Part shown: positions 63,798 through 64,000 of the stretch, piece by piece
How positions within the stretch are numbered: position 1 is the stretch's first letter
How the letters are laid out: every line of letters begins with the position of its first letter
DNA from: Pseudomonadota bacterium
GTDB taxonomy: Bacteria > Pseudomonadota > Gammaproteobacteria > Steroidobacterales > JBCBZW01
DNA length: 64,000 nt
NCBI GenBank assembly: GCA_039193195.1
Contig: JBCCWS010000003.1
Span: 186,001-250,000 of the forward strand
Reading direction: 5' to 3'
Notes under the pieces: generated by a model
What the model saw: only the letters and a program-made list of their open reading frames with translations
The model's database searches: none
Told to the model about the DNA's origin: nothing
Program-made: the position numbers and the translations under genes

Positions 63798-64000
63798 TTA
63801 TTCACCAAGCGGCCCACTACCGCTGACATCGCGCAGGCGCACCACGATGCGCCGGTTCTGCGCCCGTCCAGACGCGGATTCGTTGCTAGCGATCGGTGAG
63901 GTCTCACCGAAGCCCTCGCTATCGAGGCGCGCCGCATCCACGCCGAGGCCCACCAGGGCAGTGACGACGGCACCAGCACGCGCCGCACTAAGGGCTTGGT
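63798..64000 (-). CDS. OmpA-family protein (partial, 5' end outside window)
   Basis: The complement from the right edge to the stop TAA at 63800-63798 gives the last 67 residues of an OmpA C-terminal (peptidoglycan-binding) domain. LSAARAGAVVTALVGLGVDA is followed by ARLDSEGFGETSPIASN and GRAQNRRIVVRLR, with the Arg pair that contacts diaminopimelate in this family. It ends DVSGSGPLGE. The protein probably anchors the outer membrane or a motor/secretion complex to the cell wall. A coiled-coil membrane protein follows downstream on the same strand after the inverted-repeat element. Confidence 0.85.
   Translation of the reverse strand, partial: QALSAARAGAVVTALVGLGVDAARLDSEGFGETSPIASNESASGRAQNRRIVVRLRDVSGSGPLGE

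Noticed and set aside
63548-63899. Short frames across the inverted-repeat region at the right end
   Set aside because: They arise from palindromic sequence and overlap the OmpA-domain gene in the wrong frame.

Overview
The window is about 64 kb of GC-rich (roughly 63-66 %) chromosomal DNA. It looks like an aquatic or soil gammaproteobacterium of the broad Chromatiales/Lysobacterales/Woeseia-like kind. Reasons: LigD in PE-LIG-POL order beside Ku as in Pseudomonas; a CpxRA-type two-component pair; DsbB, TfpX/TfpZ and ActP-DUF485 genes of proteobacterial type; a VPLP-type PEP-CTERM sorting tail; and many exported FG-GAP/dockerin-like proteins. I saw no rRNA, tRNA, CRISPR array, transposase, integrase or phage gene. 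Both edges cut genes: a membrane sensor at the left and an OmpA-domain protein at the right. Lineage is inferred from gene content only.

Left part (1-20 kb): a truncated membrane-anchored protein; a PAPS-type sulfotransferase; a small lipoprotein; the divergent ligD/ku end-joining pair, followed by a MerR-TPR hybrid regulator and an esterase. Then come a 1291-residue beta-propeller/GGDEF/EAL receptor and, divergent from it, a protein with degenerate GGDEF and EAL domains. A MOSC protein, a DUF885 peptidase-like protein and a PNPOx-fold protein follow. Last is a tight CpxP-like / sterol desaturase (frameshifted) / CpxR / CpxA operon.

Middle (20-38.5 kb): mostly exported, calcium-loop-rich proteins. 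These are a PEP-CTERM protein, a PQQ-type sugar dehydrogenase with a dockerin-like tail, an IPT/TIG plus FG-GAP protein, a Cys-containing small exoprotein, a CRTAC1/UnbV protein and a large unknown exoprotein, with PhzF, SelO and HNH housekeeping-type genes between. The block ends with the most unusual locus of the window, a four-gene array: sigma-70-family factor, single-pass anti-sigma-like protein, lipoprotein with TPRs and a CHAT (caspase-like) domain, and an exported subtilisin-like protease with unusually close Asp and His. I propose it as a sigma-controlled, extracytoplasmic two-protease system. That is an inference from domain order, spacing and export signals.

Right part (38.8-64 kb): an exported M14 carboxypeptidase; a maltose/starch locus (two MFS transporters, a LacI regulator, cytoplasmic GH13 glucosidase, exported GH13 amylase, exported GH97) whose control regions share TGCAA-type motifs; DsbB; an orphan TfpX/Z protein; a TPR-sulfotransferase; a second DUF885 protein; DUF485-ActP acetate uptake; a hemolysin-III-family membrane protein; and a single-pass membrane protein with about twelve 25-residue tandem repeats and a C-terminal helix-hairpin-helix. 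A nested inverted-repeat element lies between that gene and the OmpA-domain gene at the edge.
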